A DNA stretch of 64,000 nt from PALSA-693 sp963781155 (GCA_963781155.1 CAWAEC010000005.1:124001-188000), one strand, 5' to 3'. Shown: positions 1 through 10,124, counted from the first letter of the stretch. The notes: generated by a model not told the origin, from the sequence alone. Made by a program: numbers and translations.

Positions 1-2
1 CC

Positions 3-209
3 TACCGAGAGCTCACTTTCGACGAAAACAAGAGCGCAATGGTCAGTGCCGGTGTGCCTGAGGCGATCGCCGAGCAGAACGCCCAGGCCTTCAGCCTGAC
101 CGCTGAGGGCGACGCGGAGTGGGTCAGCGACGACGTACAGACCATCCTTGGGCGCAGGGCCCACTCGTACGAGCAATTCGCCACGGACTACGCCCCTGCC
201 TTCTCGTAG
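3..209 (+). CDS. C-terminus of an NmrA-like NAD(P)-binding protein (partial)
   Basis: The reading frame is open from the left edge and ends at a TAG, leaving 68 residues. The tail has a WVSDDVQTILGR-type stretch followed by SYEQFATDYAPAF. This resembles the C-terminal end of NmrA-like/NAD(P)H-binding oxidoreductases, which often finish with a 'TGRPPRTFEQFARDHAAAF'-like segment. The nucleotide-binding N-terminus lies outside the window, so the substrate cannot be judged. The gene is convergent with the oxidoreductase at 335-958. The assignment rests on remembered family resemblance only. Confidence 0.6.
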   Translation, partial: YRELTFDENKSAMVSAGVPEAIAEQNAQAFSLTAEGDAEWVSDDVQTILGRRAHSYEQFATDYAPAFS

Positions 210-334
210 CCCCGCACCGAATTCCCTTCACCCGCTTTCGGTCAATCCCAGATCGGTGTCTGGCTTGGTCGAGGTCTCTGGGCCGCTGGGTGCCAGAGCG
301 CTGTTCGCCGATGGCGTGGACCGGGACGGGCTGC

Positions 335-958
335 TCAGCCGGTAAGTTCGTTGACGCCGAGAGCGAAGTCCCAGTGGCCCACCTCGTTGTTAGCGAGTCC
401 CACCGTGACCACGCCCACTCCTTCCAGCCAGTGCGCCATTTTCAGGCCGCCAACGTCCAGCGGGCGCAGCCCGATGCTCTCGATGAATGCCTTCACGCTC
501 GCCTTCGCCTGCGCACTGTCGCCGGCGATGAAGACGTTGGGTCGGCCCTTCTCCAGGACATTACGGAAGATGGTGTTGAATGCCTTCACCACGCTGGCGC
601 CGGCCGGGGCCACCTTGGCGACTTCCTGCGCGATCGAGGTCTTCTCGCTGTGGGCCAGCCCGTCGAACGTAGCATTGAAGGGGTTGCTGATGTCGACGAT
701 GACCTTACCCGCGAGGGCGTCTCCGTACTCGACGACGACCGGAACGACACCGTCGTACAACAGGGCCGTGATGACGATGTCCCCGGCCGGGACGGCGCCC
801 CACTTTCCCGCCGTCGCGCCGCCGCCGAGAGCCTTGGCCAGGTCATCGGCCTTGGACTGATCGCGGCCCATGACCTCGACGGTGTTGCCACCCGCTACCG
901 CCAGCGTGCCGATGGTACGGGCCATGTTCCCCGTGCCGATGATGGTGATGTTGCCCAT
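335..958 (-). CDS. NADPH-dependent F420 reductase-like NAD(P)-binding protein
   Basis: A 207-residue protein with an N-terminal Rossmann motif, ITIIGTGNMARTIG (residues 4-17), followed by a basic loop (GRDQSK) that suits NADP binding. VDISNPF and VKAFNTIF near residues 90 and 124 are typical of the F420-dependent NADP oxidoreductase (F420_oxidored) superfamily. Family members move hydride between NADPH and F420 or act as related reductases. The true substrate is not evident. The length is normal for the family and the start is an ATG. It lies in the same orientation as the downstream SDR gene and may share redox work with it; that is inference. Confidence 0.8.
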   Translation of the reverse strand: MGNITIIGTGNMARTIGTLAVAGGNTVEVMGRDQSKADDLAKALGGGATAGKWGAVPAGDIVITALLYDGVVPVVVEYGDALAGKVIVDISNPFNATFDGLAHSEKTSIAQEVAKVAPAGASVVKAFNTIFRNVLEKGRPNVFIAGDSAQAKASVKAFIESIGLRPLDVGGLKMAHWLEGVGVVTVGLANNEVGHWDFALGVNELTG

Positions 959-1093
959 GAGGTGTGCTCTCTTCCTGTTCTCGAGGTTTTGCTGTGTCTC
1001 GTTCGTGCCGGGTCGGGCCCAGCGTCGTTCGAGATCAGTTCCTTGTGGCGACGGGGTTGTTGCGGGGGGTACCCGCGGTATTCCGGTGTGTGG

Positions 1094-1849
1094 TCAGATG
1101 GCGGTGGTGCCGCCGTCGGTGACCAGTTCCAGGCCGTTGACGTAGCTGGAGTCGTCGGAGGCGAGGAACAGGGCCACGGTGGCGATTTCTTCGGGGCGGC
1201 CCATCTTTCCGCGGGGGATCAGGGACTCGAATGCGGCCTTGGTGGCCGCGTCGAAGAGTTCTTCCTGTTTGGCGGTGGCGACCTGGCCGGGGGTCAGGAC
1301 GTTGACCCGGATCTTGCGGTCGCGGAGTTCGTTGAGCCAGACGCGGGCCCAGGCCTGCTGGACGGCTTTGCTTCCGGCGTAGAGGCTCCAGCCGGGGAAG
1401 GCGCCGAGTGAGGCGTTGGATCCGGTCATGAAGATCGAGCCGTTGTCGTTGATCAGCGGCAGTGCTTTCTGCACGGTGAACAGGGTGCCGCGCGCGTTGA
1501 GCCAGAAGGCGCGGTGGAACTGCTCCTCGGTGATCTCGCCGAGGACGGCCGGTTCGCCCATCCCGGCGCTGGCCCACAGCACGTCGATCGAGCCCTTTTC
1601 CCGCCTGACGGTGTCGTACAAGCGGTCCAGGTCGTCCAGTTCGGCGGCGTCGCCCTGCACGGCGATGACGTTGCGGCCGATCAGCTTGACGGCGTCGTCC
1701 AGTGCTTCCTGCCGCCGGGCCTGGATGAAGATGTGAGCTCCTTCCTCGACGAACAGCTTGGCGCCGGCCAGTGCCATGCCGGTGGATCCGCCGGTGATCA
1801 CCGCTACCTTGCCATCGAGCTTTCCCACGAGCATCCATTCAGTTGTCAT
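1094..1849 (-). CDS. SDR family oxidoreductase
   Basis: A classical short-chain dehydrogenase of 251 residues, counted from the ATG at 1849. The upstream extension of the frame crosses the promoter region and is rejected. Visible motifs are the cofactor loop TGGSTGMA, the structural ASAG motif, the catalytic Ser region (TGSNAS) and the catalytic YAGSK (YxxxK). The C-terminus reads YVNGLELVTDGG, the usual SDR ending. The third glycine of TGxxxGxG is alanine here. It is divergent from the TetR gene at 1953, with repeated motifs between them, so the regulator probably controls it. The substrate is unknown. Confidence 0.9.
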   Translation of the reverse strand: MTTEWMLVGKLDGKVAVITGGSTGMALAGAKLFVEEGAHIFIQARRQEALDDAVKLIGRNVIAVQGDAAELDDLDRLYDTVRREKGSIDVLWASAGMGEPAVLGEITEEQFHRAFWLNARGTLFTVQKALPLINDNGSIFMTGSNASLGAFPGWSLYAGSKAVQQAWARVWLNELRDRKIRVNVLTPGQVATAKQEELFDAATKAAFESLIPRGKMGRPEEIATVALFLASDDSSYVNGLELVTDGGTTAI

Positions 1850-1856
1850 GTCGATG

Positions 1857-1924
1857 TTATGTACACCGATCTGTTTGGTTAACCTATCAGATGGTCGCGA
1901 GGAATGCAAGCTATGTACACCGAA
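1857..1924. promoter_or_regulatory. Candidate TetR operator pair between SDR and tetR
   Basis: The 12-base word TATGTACACCGA occurs twice in direct orientation, at 1858-1869 and 1912-1923, 54 bases apart. Each copy contains the palindrome TGTACA. The pair fills the 103-bp gap between the divergent SDR and TetR starts, which is where an autoregulatory TetR protein usually binds. No binding data exist; this rests on position and repetition. Confidence 0.5.
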
Positions 1925-1952
1925 AGGTACCCAACAGGGCTACACTGCCGAC

Positions 1953-2726
1953 ATGACGGAGTTGGAGAAAGGCCCCCTGGGCCGGCGCCGTGGCAGGGGC
2001 GCGCGCCAGCGCATCCTCAGCGCGTCACAGCAGCTGTTCCGCGATCAGGGCATCAACCGCACCGGCATGGACCAACTCTGTGCGGTGGCCCAGGTGTCCA
2101 AGCGCACGGCCTACCAGCACTTCACCAGCAAGGACGAACTCGTCGCCGAATACCTGCGCCGATTCGATCCCGACGTCATGCCCGGAGTGTTCGACCGCAC
2201 CGACCTCACGCCCCGCGAACGACTCATCGCCACCTTCGACATGCCCGCGTCGACGCCCCTGTGCCCCTACATCGCGGCGGCCGTCGAACTCCACGACCCC
2301 CAACACCCCGCATCGCAGTACGCACGCGACTACAAGACCGCCATCGCCGCGCGGCTCACCGAAACCGCCCGCGAAGCCGGCGCCACCAACCCCGAACAAC
2401 TCGGCGAACAACTGGCGCTATTGCTCGACGGCGCCTCGGCCCGTACCCGAGTCCTCAACAGTGAATCCTTCCCCACCGCCGCCGCCATCGCCGCCGTCCT
2501 CATCGACAACGCCATCCCCTCGCCTTCTCCACGGCAGCCCAGCGATGACCACGGAACCGCGGCTGGGGGCGCCCCAAGGTCGCTTGATTTCTCAAGAATC
2601 CGACCTGTGGTGACGCCGTTGAGCGAGGCCGGTGGCACGACGGAATCCCCATCTTTACCCATGCGGTATCTGGCGTTATACCGACCGCGAAGCTCGACCG
2701 GCCGACTCAACCCGATCGGCCACTGA
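1953..2726 (+). CDS. TetR family transcriptional regulator
   Basis: The chosen start, ATG at 1953, gives 257 residues. The N-terminal helix-turn-helix is clear: ARQRILSASQQLF, then DQLCAVAQVSKRTAYQHFTSKDEL at about residues 38-61. The remaining alpha-helical ligand domain runs to about residue 190. After that comes a low-complexity tail of about 65 residues (from SPSPRQPSDDHG), longer than usual for TetR; a lost stop or frameshift near 2515 could explain it. It is divergent from the SDR gene and probably represses it and itself. The ligand is unknown. Confidence 0.85.
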   Translation: MTELEKGPLGRRRGRGARQRILSASQQLFRDQGINRTGMDQLCAVAQVSKRTAYQHFTSKDELVAEYLRRFDPDVMPGVFDRTDLTPRERLIATFDMPASTPLCPYIAAAVELHDPQHPASQYARDYKTAIAARLTETAREAGATNPEQLGEQLALLLDGASARTRVLNSESFPTAAAIAAVLIDNAIPSPSPRQPSDDHGTAAGGAPRSLDFSRIRPVVTPLSEAGGTTESPSLPMRYLALYRPRSSTGRLNPIGH

Positions 2727-3013
2727 GCGTGACGGTCCATTCCCGGCTACGACAGCAGACCGCTAGGTAGCCGGCGGAAGTCGGGCGCGTGAACTGTCAC
2801 AATAAGACGCGCCCACAGCGGCTTGGAGGTATCTCCGAGGTGCCGCGAGGAAAGATGCCGACGGCGCCTGACATGCTTAGCACCGAGACGATCGCGCCCC
2901 CCGGGAAGGCCCCAGAACGACGGTGCACTGATCGTGTCCGATGGCCCCATCAAGTCACACTGATTCGGGCGGGACGCGCGTGTCGCAGGTCCAGCCCCGT
3001 TAGCGGACATGAG

Positions 3014-4431
3014 TCAATTCCGCCTTTGGGTAACCCGGTAAGAGCCCTGGGTCGTCGACAGCCTGGTGTGGCCGAGCAAGGCAGAGAGAACCTCGACGGG
3101 GGTCCCGTTGTCGGCTAAGCGTTGGGCGTAGGAGCGGCGGAAGGCGTACATCGTGATGTCCGAACGTGGGTAGTCGCGGCCATCGGGTCCGACCAAGCGG
3201 GGCAGCTGCGCAACCCAGTCGCGTAGGTTCTCCGCCACGGTCCCCGGGAAGAGACCTCTGGTCCCCCTGGAGTTCCGGAAGGGCGCGGGAACGAGCTTCA
3301 GTTCGCCGCCGGGCGTGTCCGGATAACGGTGGCGCACCCGTTCCTGGTGGGAGGCGACAATGGCGGCGCCCTCGGCGTGGATGGGTAGTCGAAGACCGCG
3401 GACACCGACCTTGGGCATGTCGTGGACCAGCACCGGGGCAGCTCTGGACTGGCCGCCTTCGTCGAGAACCTCCTCGGTGGTCAGGCAGTCCAACACCAGT
3501 CCGCAGAGCTCCCCCGGCCGGCGGCCGACCCGCGCCTGCAGCTCGACCATGGCCCGGACATCGGGGCCAGCCGTGGCGTCGAGACGACCGAGGGCCTGGT
3601 CGGAGAGAAGCTGTTCCAACACGACCTGGAGAAGGAACGGCCCCCCTCGTCCCCGGCCGGCGGTCACGGACGGGCCAAGCGGTCCGATGGCGAGAAGGCG
3701 ACGTCCTCAGCCATCCCGGCCATCGGAGCCCCCGGTCTGGTAAGCCCGATGGATCGGCACTGGCGCAGGAACAGATCGGTGTCCACCTGGACCCGGTGAC
3801 GCATGTATGCCGACAGCCGCCCGATGGCCTCACGGTGGGCCAGGTCGTTGCAGAAGGCCATGATGTCGGCTCTGCTCAGCGCGGCGGGCTGTTGGCCGCC
3901 ATCGGGCCAGTGGCGGGTCAGCGACTCCGAGAGTGGGCCCAGGTCGAACACGATCTGGGCCAGACGGGCTGGATTGTCGAAGCCAGCCAGGCGCTCCCAG
4001 CACCACGCCTTGGCCGCCTCCCGGAGCCACGTCTGGCTCAGGTGCCCGAAGTCGATCCAGCCCCCACGCCTTCCGAAAACTCGCATGTCCCACCGGTCCT
4101 TGCGGATCTCCGCCGCGGGCCTGGTAAGGGCAAGTCCCAGGAGGTCCATGACAAAGCGGACGAGAAGCCGAGCGTCGCGGGGCATGGAGGGCAGGGGGAG
4201 TTCTGCGAGCGTCACCGCCCGGGTAGCTCGAGCCGTTCGGACCACGTTCTGCAGATCGGTGACCTTGGTCCGCCGCTCCGTGCGCACGGCCTCGTGGAGG
4301 CCGAAGAGGATCTGTATCATCACCCGTTCCGCAAACCGGCCAGGGTCGCCCGCCAGGTTTACCCTGATGCGCTGTTCGGGCCCGCTCGGGAAGGTACGCG
4401 GTTGGCTGTCAATCGGGCATCTACTGTCCAC
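3014..4431 (-). pseudogene. Tyrosine recombinase/integrase, split into two frames
   Basis: Two minus-strand frames meet in a GTGA overlap at 3664-3667. The upstream one (GTG start at 4431, 255 residues) resembles the N-terminal part of large actinobacterial site-specific integrases. The downstream one (217 residues) carries the catalytic domain: the first Arg in VGRRPGELCGL, then AFRRSYAQRLAD and LLGHTRLSTTQGSYR with the nucleophilic Tyr near the end. Together they would make one protein of about 470 residues. The split could be a frameshift in one gene or two translationally coupled halves; the first seems likelier. It marks a former mobile element, but no attachment site was identified. Confidence 0.7.
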
Positions 4432-4571
4432 CCTAACCGGCGGTCATACGGATGCCCGGAACTCCCGTGATATCGCTAATCCAGGGCTCCGGGGGCCGGC
4501 CGACGAACCGTGTCTAGGCTCAGGGTCGGTGCGTGGACCCGAACACCTCGGGTTTTAAAGGGGCGATCCGG

Positions 4572-6945
4572 CTAGTCGTTCGTTGTCAGCATTGATCGAG
4601 CTAGCTGGGTTCGCGAAGTGACTCCGAGCTTCTGGTACACCTTCCGCAGGTGGTAGTCCACCGTGGCGGCACTGATGAACAACTCGGCAGCGACATCGCG
4701 GGTTCATGCCGCCCTCGGCGACGCGTCGAGCGATCTGCGCTTCTTGTGGAGTCAACGTCTGCCTGGTCTCCACGGCGCGTTTTCGGGCTCTTTCGCCGGT
4801 TGCGGCTAGCTCGCCGCTGGCCCGGGAGGCAAAGCCGTCGGCGCCCATCTGAATGAACATGTCGTAGGCGGCGCCGAGCTCGACGCGCGCGTCGCGGCGG
4901 CGGCGCTGGCGCCGCAGCCACTCGCCATACAGCAGGTGGGCCCTGGAAAGGTCCGTGAGGTACCCGGTCTGTTCGAGAAGGTCGATGGCTTGGCGGTAGA
5001 GGGGCTCAGCGGCGTCCCCGGCCAGCAGCGCCTGGCAGCGCGCGAGGCAGCCGCGGCCCCATAGCGCGCCGCTGGCTTGTGCTCGTTCTTCCAGCCGGTC
5101 CAGGGCTTGCTGCGCCACCGCCATTTCATCGCAGCGGACCGCGGCCTCGATGAGGTCAGGGAGCACGATAATACCGACCGCCAGCCTGTCCTCCCGGAAA
5201 TCGGGCAGGACGTAGTCGTAGGCCTGCCGGTAGCGGCCGAAGCTGAGGTCCAGCACGGCAAGGTGATACCACGGTGGGTGGTAAGTCTCGCGACCGTCAT
5301 CGGTCCGGCGTTGCAGGCGGGCGGCGATCCTGGCGGCGACGTCTCGCGCTTCCTCCTCGTGACCGCGCCAGCAGGCGAGGCCCAGCTCGTCGAAGGAGGG
5401 ATCCGAGAGCCCGGGGGCTCCGGTCGCTTCGCCGAGGGCGCGGGCTTCGGTCCAGGCCTGCTCGCAATCGTCGAACCGGCCTTTGGTCAGCAGGGTTCCG
5501 GCAAGGCTGGTCAAGGCCGACGAGAGGACCATGAGCGCACCGGATCTGCGTGCGGAGCGCACGTACGCGTCGAGCACTTCGTACGTGACGTCGTTCAGTT
5601 CAGCAATTCCACCGCGGCCATCACAGCGGCGACCTGTGGGATCTGCATGCGGACGGCGTCGGGTGTGGCGGGGTGGCAGAGATGGCCGACGGCGGCGCGG
5701 AGCAGGGGCGCCGCCTGTCTTGGCGCGCCAGACAGCCTGTGCAGCAGGCCGATCAGCAGGCAGTCCCCGGCCGCGGATGGGTCCTCGAGGTCAACGGGGG
5801 TCTCGGCGACGACGAGGGAGAAGGCGCGCACCTGTTCAAGGGTGTCGCCCGGCGCGAAGTTGGCGGCAGTCAGTGCGGTGAGCAGCGTTGCCCGTCCCGG
5901 CCGGTCCACCGGGGGGAGCAGTCTGGCGGCGGCGAGTAGCTGCCGGGCGGCGTCGCCGATCCGGCCGGTGGCCAGGGACACCTCGCCGCCGAGCCGCTGT
6001 GCTGTGGCCAGCTGCCGATTGCTGGTTGCCTGGGCGCGGCCCTGGTCGAGCAGCGCCTCGGCCTGGACGAGATGGCCCGCGGCGAGCGCCGCTTCGGCGG
6101 CGGCCAGGACACGTTCGGTACGCTGCTCGTTGTCGTCGGACAGTTCGGCGGCACGGGCCAAGAACGTCGCCGTCGCCGCGTAGCCGCCCCGCTCCGTTGC
6201 CCGCCCGGCCACCTCCTCCAGCCGGGCCGCCACTGCCTCGTCCGGCCCGTCCGCCGCCATGGCCAGGTGCCAGGCCACCCGGTCGGACTGCTCTCCGGCG
6301 TCGATCAGCTCGGCCAGCGCCTGGTGGACCAGCCGGCGGCGGCCCACGGGCATGCTGTGGTAGGCGACCGAGCGGACCAGAGGGTGGCGGAACGTGACCG
6401 CCGGGCCGAACTCGACCAAACTGCTCACTTCGGCGGCGGCGAGGTCAGCATCGACGCCGAAGCGCGGCAGCAGCCCGCCACAACACGGTCTCAGAGGCAG
6501 CGGGCTCGGCGGCAGCGACGGCCAGCAACAGCTGGGCATCGGACGACAGCCTGCCCAGGCGGCGCCTGAACATCTGCTGTAGCGACCCGGCGGCAGGAAG
6601 CGGGTCAGGCAACTCAGCCGACCCGGCCAACTGCGCCGAGGTCAGCTCGGCCGTCAGCTCCACCAGCGTCAGCGGGTTCCCCCCTCCCTCGGTTATCAGC
6701 CGCGCCGCCACGTGCGGGCTCAGCCTGCCCGGGGCGATCATCTCCAGCAGGGCGGCGGCGTCGCTCGGGTCCAGGGCACCGATGACCACCTCGGGCAGCC
6801 CCTGCAAGGCCGGCGCCACCTCGCTCAACTCCCGGACCGCGAAGACCATGGCGATCCCCTCCGCCTGCAGCCGCCGGGCGACAAACCCCGGCACCGCCGC
6901 CGACTCAGCGTCCAGCCACTGCGCATCATCGATGATGTGCAGTCT
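4572..6945 (-). pseudogene. LuxR family (LAL-type) ATPase regulator, truncated and frameshifted
   Basis: Remains of a large ATP-binding LuxR regulator. Reading from the 5' end near 6945, one finds a Walker B-like LHIIDDAQWLD, an NB-ARC/AAA-like region, a long TPR-rich section, and a C-terminal LuxR helix-turn-helix. The HTH begins LTPQEAQIARRVAEGG and ends LFISAATVDYHLRKVYQKLG, then LARSMLTTND before a TAG at 4572-4574. The frame changes near 6500, 5585 and 4700. The N-terminus with the Walker A loop is missing. The sequence stays protein-like in each frame, so loss is recent or partly due to sequence error. It is fused head-to-head to a truncated DUF167 gene. Confidence 0.8.
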
Positions 6946-7219
6946 AGAGATTCATGTACCGCCAAACGCTTCGCAGACGGTCGTGGGTGGAACGCACGAC
7001 GGCGCGCGTGTGGTCCGAGTCACCTCGCCAGCGGAAGGAGGAAAGCGCGACTCGCTCAGCGCTCGCGGTGATTGCGGAGACGTTCGGCGTACCCCGCCAA
7101 TCGGTCACCTTGGTTCGTGGACCGGCCAGCCGCAGAAGCCCATCGATATCGACGCCGGCAGAGCCGACGAGGAAATGCCGGCCGAGCGGCTGCCACAGCT
7201 GCTCATCGGCCAGATCTAA
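6946..7219 (+). pseudogene. DUF167 (YggU-like) protein, 5'-truncated and frameshifted
   Basis: The segment reads LEIHVPPNASQTVVGG, then VVRVTSPAEGGK. It continues in a second frame as ALAVIAETFGVPRQSVTLV with RGPASRR, and returns to the first frame for PIDIDAGRADEE and the TAA at 7217-7219. This is the DUF167/YggU fold signature, a small basic protein of unknown function and usually 75-110 residues. The start codon and first residues are missing. Two compensating frame changes lie near 7045 and 7135. The 5' end abuts the broken end of the LAL gene. Confidence 0.7.
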
Positions 7220-7369
7220 GGCGCCCGTAATCCCTCGTTGTATTACCCCTCACCGTGGCTCTTGAGTTGCCAAACGCGAGCTATGAAGGTCCTTTTCCGT
7301 CGCGCGGACGCCCGAACGGCCTGATGGCTTGATGGAAGTAGATGTGGGGTTGCTTCTGCTGGTAGCTGC

Positions 7370-8644
7370 TCAGCCGAGGCCAAAGACGGATTGGACCAGG
7401 ACGACGAACGACAGGAACCCGACGACGGCGACGCAGATGGTCGCCACGGCTTTGAAGATAGGGCCGTTCTTGGCGTCTCCCAGGACGGTCGAGCGATTGG
7501 CAAGGATCAGCACATAGGTAAGTAGCAGCGGCGTGATTATCCCGTTCAATACCTGGGCATTCACAACCAGTGCCACGAGATTCCCGGGCGCAAGGGCGAT
7601 GCCCGCGCCAACGAGGATCTGAAGAGTGAAGATCCCGTAGAAGAGCGGTGCGTCCCGAAAGCGGGCCGACACCGACCGAGGTGCTCCCACGGCGTCGGCG
7701 ATGGCATATGCCGTCGAGAGGGGCACCACCGACGCCGCCAACAGGGAAGCTCCCAACAACCCGAACGCGAACAGCGCCGGCGCGGCCGCTCCTACGGCTG
7801 GTTTGAGCGCCTCGGCCGCCTGCCTCGCCGATTGCAGCGGTCCGCTGCCCCCAATCGCCGCCGCGGTGGCGATGATGATGAAGATACTGATGATGTCGCT
7901 CCAGATGGCACCGCTTACCGTGTCGATGCGCTCGCCGCCATACTCAGAAGGCTTGATGCCTTTGTCGACCACGGCGGAGGCAACATAGAACTGCATGTAG
8001 GGCGTAATGGTGGTGCCGATCAGCGCAACCGCGAGGACGAGGAAGGAGTGTGATCGCTCGAAGTGCGGCCACAGCAGGTTGCTGAACACCTCCTTCGCGC
8101 CAGGATGGGCCAGGAACGCGGCGATCGGGTACGTCAAAAACGCCAAGGTGAGGATGAGGAACAGCCGTTCCGCCGTGGAGTAGGAGCCCAGCACAGTCAG
8201 CGCCCATACCAGGACGGCGGCGATCGGAACCGAGATTCCAGGCGAAACGTGAAAGATCTCCATGGCGGCCCCGACACCTGCGAACTCGCTGACGGTGAGC
8301 CCGGCATTGGCCACGAGAAGGAGCGCCAGGGCGATGAAGGTGGGACGCGCGGAAAACTGCTCGCGAATCAGCCCTCCGAGCCCTTCGCCCGTGAAGACCC
8401 CGAGACGCGAGCACATCTCCTGTACGACCACCAAAGCAACGGTCACCAGCACCATCAGGAAGAGCGTTCGGTATCCGAACTGGGATCCCGCGCTGGCGTA
8501 AGTGAGGATCCCGCCCGCGTCGTTTCCCGCGTTCGCAGCAATCAGACCGGGGCCGAGGATGGCGAGCACCGCGAGCAGTCGCACCACCCACCGCGGGCGG
8601 GGCCGTAAACGCATAGCCGTAGCCAGAGGCTCTGGCTGGCTCAC
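7370..8644 (-). CDS. NRAMP family divalent metal transporter (possibly Mg-type)
   Basis: A 424-residue polytopic protein with the NRAMP fold and about eleven hydrophobic helices. The TM1 unwound segment reads GPGLIAANAGNDAGGI instead of the usual DPGN motif. The TM6 segment reads GTTITPYMQFYVAS where manganese/iron NRAMPs have a methionine-containing MPH. These changes fall in the metal site, so manganese selectivity should not be assumed. The GTG start overlaps the stop of the upstream PRC-barrel/MgtE-N gene (GTGA at 8641-8644), so the two are translated as a pair. That partner points to magnesium. The protein is intact. Confidence 0.85.
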   Translation of the reverse strand: MSQPEPLATAMRLRPRPRWVVRLLAVLAILGPGLIAANAGNDAGGILTYASAGSQFGYRTLFLMVLVTVALVVVQEMCSRLGVFTGEGLGGLIREQFSARPTFIALALLLVANAGLTVSEFAGVGAAMEIFHVSPGISVPIAAVLVWALTVLGSYSTAERLFLILTLAFLTYPIAAFLAHPGAKEVFSNLLWPHFERSHSFLVLAVALIGTTITPYMQFYVASAVVDKGIKPSEYGGERIDTVSGAIWSDIISIFIIIATAAAIGGSGPLQSARQAAEALKPAVGAAAPALFAFGLLGASLLAASVVPLSTAYAIADAVGAPRSVSARFRDAPLFYGIFTLQILVGAGIALAPGNLVALVVNAQVLNGIITPLLLTYVLILANRSTVLGDAKNGPIFKAVATICVAVVGFLSFVVLVQSVFGLG

Positions 8645-9521
8645 GGCATTGCCTCTCCATTCAGAAGCCCCTCGAGTCGTCGCCGATCGTCGTCGTTTAG
8701 CTCGGCCAAGAGAGCGTCGCGCTGCGCCGTATCAAGCTGGCGAAGGGCCTCGGCGGCGGCTGACTGCGGCGCCAGCGCAGCCACCTGGGCCTGCTGGCCT
8801 CGTCCCAGCTCGGCCAGGAGGCTTGCGACGTCCTTGGCTCGCAGCTTCTTGAGGTCGCGAGCTGGGACGCCAAGCTTGACCGCCCCGCCGACCTCACCGG
8901 CGGCGTCGGCTGGACCGGGCTCGTTCGGCAACGCTTCGTCGGTGAAACGGGGCACAAACGACTGCGCAGCTCCGCCCAGTCGATGGCTCGCACCGGCGGT
9001 GGGCACGTACGGCGGCGCGGCCCCAGCCGGCGGAGGAACGCTCGCACAGCGACGTCCACGCCGGTCAACTCCCAGCCATTGGGGCCGTCGAACAGATAGA
9101 TGTCGTTGGCACGGACCACCTCCACCCCGGCCAGGTCCACCAGCTGGTGGTCGAGAACGTCGCGTGCCAGAGCCACGTCGCCCTTTTGGCGCACCGGCCG
9201 CGCCACCACCTGCCGGTCGGAGCGCAGCTGGACGCCGGTCTGGGAAATGGTGATGTCATCTGCGGCGACAACTGCGTGACCCCTGCCGACCCGGGCCAGG
9301 ATGGCCACGACCCGCGGGTAGGCGCTGTTGCGCTCCCAGCGGGCCACCACGTCGTCGACTTTGCCGACACGGGTTTCCTCAACGTCGTTGAGCGGCCGGC
9401 CGAGGAGGTTGACCAGCGATACCAGCTGGCCCTCCAGCGCATGGCGAACGGACAGTCGCTCCCGCACCGCGTCGCCGACCGGCCGGCGCCTCTTAACTCG
9501 CTCACGGTCGGCTTCGGCCAT
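8641..9521 (-). pseudogene. PRC-barrel/MgtE-N domain protein, one frameshift
   Basis: The start is the ATG at 9521, preceded by GGAAG. Residues 1 to about 180 hold PRC-barrel-like modules (LVSLVNLLGRPLNDVEETRVG and LARDVLDHQLVDLAGVEVV). After about 8960 the frame changes and continues as QSFVPRFTDEALPN. A helical domain resembling the MgtE N-terminal superhelix follows (LRAKDVASLLAELG, LRQLDTAQRDALLAELNDD) and ends at 8641. Such proteins often sit beside metal transporters and are thought to sense or gate magnesium flux. One frameshift separates two conserved halves, so it is either recently inactivated or a sequence error. Confidence 0.7.
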
Positions 9522-9747
9522 CAGGACTTCCCAGAGAAAGTGCGAGCGAAGAACAAAAAGACGTTCAAGACGATAATCCGCCCCCATACACACCAGAAAC
9601 ATCGCTCGGTCGTGCCGCTGGGTGGCAGGGTTTCGGTGTCCCGGGCCCGATCTCAGCTGCTTGCACGAGTTAACGGTCGACCCGGCGGGGCATTCCCGAA
9701 CATCCGGGCCTCGGTATCGAATAGGGACAGCTCACCAGGGGTGCACG

Positions 9748-9993
9748 GTGGCAGACGACGAAGGCCGACTCGTTGACTCGCCAGAGTCCTTCGGCTTGGG
9801 CGAGCTCGCTGAGCTGGTCGACCTCTACGAAGGTGAGGCCCAGGAGTTTGGGTTGTTTGGACCCGCCAGGAGTGCAGATCCGGCCCGCCCCGGCACTGCG
9901 GTCAGGACAGGTGCTGGAGTGTCCCACTTGCCCGGCGTTTCACCAATAGGTCTCATCAAGACATTCGGGACGCCGTTCTGGGACGACCGTTGA
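9748..9993 (+). CDS. Possible small hypothetical protein
   Basis: A GTG-started frame of 81 residues, acidic at the N-terminus (VADDEGRLVDSPESFGLGELAELVDLYEGEAQEFGLF). No convincing ribosome binding site or family was recognised. It occupies the otherwise empty stretch 9522-10124 between the MgtE-N protein and the acyl-CoA dehydrogenase, and could equally be a gene remnant or noncoding. Confidence 0.2.
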   Translation: MADDEGRLVDSPESFGLGELAELVDLYEGEAQEFGLFGPARSADPARPGTAVRTGAGVSHLPGVSPIGLIKTFGTPFWDDR

Positions 9994-10124
9994 CAGCGAC
10001 ATGTACCGATCACCGGCACGGTGCTACCCATGAACATGCCCCGACTGTGTAGGTCCGCAATGCCCAGCTCGCGCTGGTCGACTGTGTGTTGGCAGCGACC
10101 GGATCGGATGGTCTAAAAGGGCGG

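Noticed and set aside
3664..3667. Programmed ribosomal frameshift in the integrase
   Set aside because: No slippery heptamer or following pseudoknot was visible; a GTGA overlap or plain indel is simpler.
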